Shown here: positions 63,595-64,000 of the stretch, piece after piece | How the letters are laid out: every line of letters starts with the position of its first letter | Position numbering within the stretch: position 1 is the first letter of the stretch | Assembly: GCF_007421815.1 (NCBI RefSeq) | Contig: NZ_VLNT01000009.1 | Coordinates: 62,001-126,000 of the forward strand | Origin: Aeromicrobium piscarium | Lineage (GTDB): Bacteria; Actinomycetota; Actinomycetes; Propionibacteriales; Nocardioidaceae | Reading direction: 5' to 3' | Length of the DNA: 64,000 nucleotides | Translations under genes and position numbers: made by a program | Notes under the pieces: model-generated | The model's database searches: none | Seen by the model: only the letters and a program-made list of their open reading frames with translations | Told to the model about the DNA's origin: nothing

Positions 63595-64000
63595 TCACTC
63601 CCTGCGCATCCAGGCGAGGAGGTCGTCCAGGGGCCAGGTGGTGACGATGCGCTCGGCCGGGACTTCGCAGGCCACCGCTCGCGCCGCGCCGTAGTCGAGG
63701 AAGTCCAGCTGACCCGGGGCATGGGCGTCGGAGTCGATCGAGAAGAGGCAGCCCGTATCGAGGGCGATCGCGATGAGCTCATCGGGAGGGTCCTGGCGCT
63801 CCGGTCGCGCGTTGATCTCCACGGCGACATCGTGCTCAGCACAGGCCTCGAAGACCGCCCGCGCGTCGAACTCCGAGGGCGGCCGGGTGCCGCGCCCGCC
63901 GGTGACGAGTCTTCCCGTGCAGTGGCCCAGGATCCGTGTCCGCGGATTCGACACGACATTCAGCAGTCGTCGGGTCATGGCGGGTGCGCGCATCCGCAGC
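63595..64000 (-). CDS. PHP-domain protein, PolX-type (5' end beyond window)
   Basis: The frame is open to the right window edge on the minus strand, so the N-terminus is missing. The visible 135 residues are the C-terminal part of a PHP phosphoesterase domain: RILGHCTGRLVTGGRG, DVAVEINARPERQDPP and SIDSDAHAPGQLDFLDYG, with metal-binding His and Asp residues. The pattern fits the PHP module of family X DNA polymerases or histidinol-phosphatase-like PHP proteins. A polymerase core would lie outside the window. Confidence 0.8.
   Translation of the reverse strand, partial: LRMRAPAMTRRLLNVVSNPRTRILGHCTGRLVTGGRGTRPPSEFDARAVFEACAEHDVAVEINARPERQDPPDELIAIALDTGCLFSIDSDAHAPGQLDFLDYGAARAVACEVPAERIVTTWPLDDLLAWMRRE

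Overview
The window is G+C-rich, densely coded bacterial DNA. Gene content and order (comEA-comEC-holA-rpsT-lepA-hemW-hrcA-dnaJ, then HIT-phoH-ybeY-corC-era) and the many leaderless GTG/ATG starts point to a high-GC Gram-positive actinobacterium. The S-layer-like repeats suggest the Micrococcales/Actinomycetales side rather than a mycolic-acid genus, although a mycobacterial-style galactofuran polymerase (GlfT2-like) is present. I do not assign a genus.

Layout. 1-15.5 kb is a cell-surface region: a truncated acyltransferase-3/SGNH protein, UDP-galactopyranose mutase (glf), a GT61 glycosyltransferase, a polysaccharide pyruvyl transferase, a secreted SLH-FN3-nuclease, a broken secreted hydrolase-SLH gene, and two GT2 enzymes resembling galactofuranosyltransferases. 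15.6-20.1 kb holds K+ uptake (trkH-trkA), a VOC protein and a sodium:solute symporter with a small partner. 20.3-35.0 kb is conserved housekeeping: leuS, degV, comEA-comEC, holA, rpsT, lepA, a MOSC protein, an acyl-CoA synthetase and hemW. 35.2-39.2 kb is a tightly overlapping operon of four glycosyltransferases. 39.2-42.9 kb carries a DUF3097 gene, an unknown small gene and hrcA-dnaJ under a CIRCE operator.

43.0-59.0 kb is a catabolic and transport island placed between dnaJ and HIT-phoH, where rsmE is often found in relatives. It encodes a TetR regulator, a NUDT19-like Nudix protein, a nitronate-monooxygenase-like flavoprotein, a Cys-less SCP2-type thiolase, an enoyl-CoA hydratase, a DUF35 zinc-ribbon/OB protein, a degenerate SDR, an acyl-CoA dehydrogenase, a complete branched-chain-type ABC importer, two different acyl-CoA ligases and an alpha/beta hydrolase. 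The logic looks like import, CoA activation, beta-oxidation-like steps and possibly retro-aldol cleavage of an unidentified carboxylic acid. 59.0-64.0 kb returns to housekeeping (HIT, phoH, ybeY, corC, a zinc-less cytidine-deaminase-like protein, era, a partial PHP/PolX protein).

Three features cut across the window. First, at least twelve genes and one short leader ORF share the start syntax TANNNT-N6(7)-RTG, implying leaderless transcripts. Second, a family of intergenic inverted-repeat elements sits at five gene borders; one contains extraordinary G/C homopolymers that may be an assembly artefact. Third, one large surface-protein gene carries both an in-frame stop and a frameshift, which are either true decay or sequencing errors.
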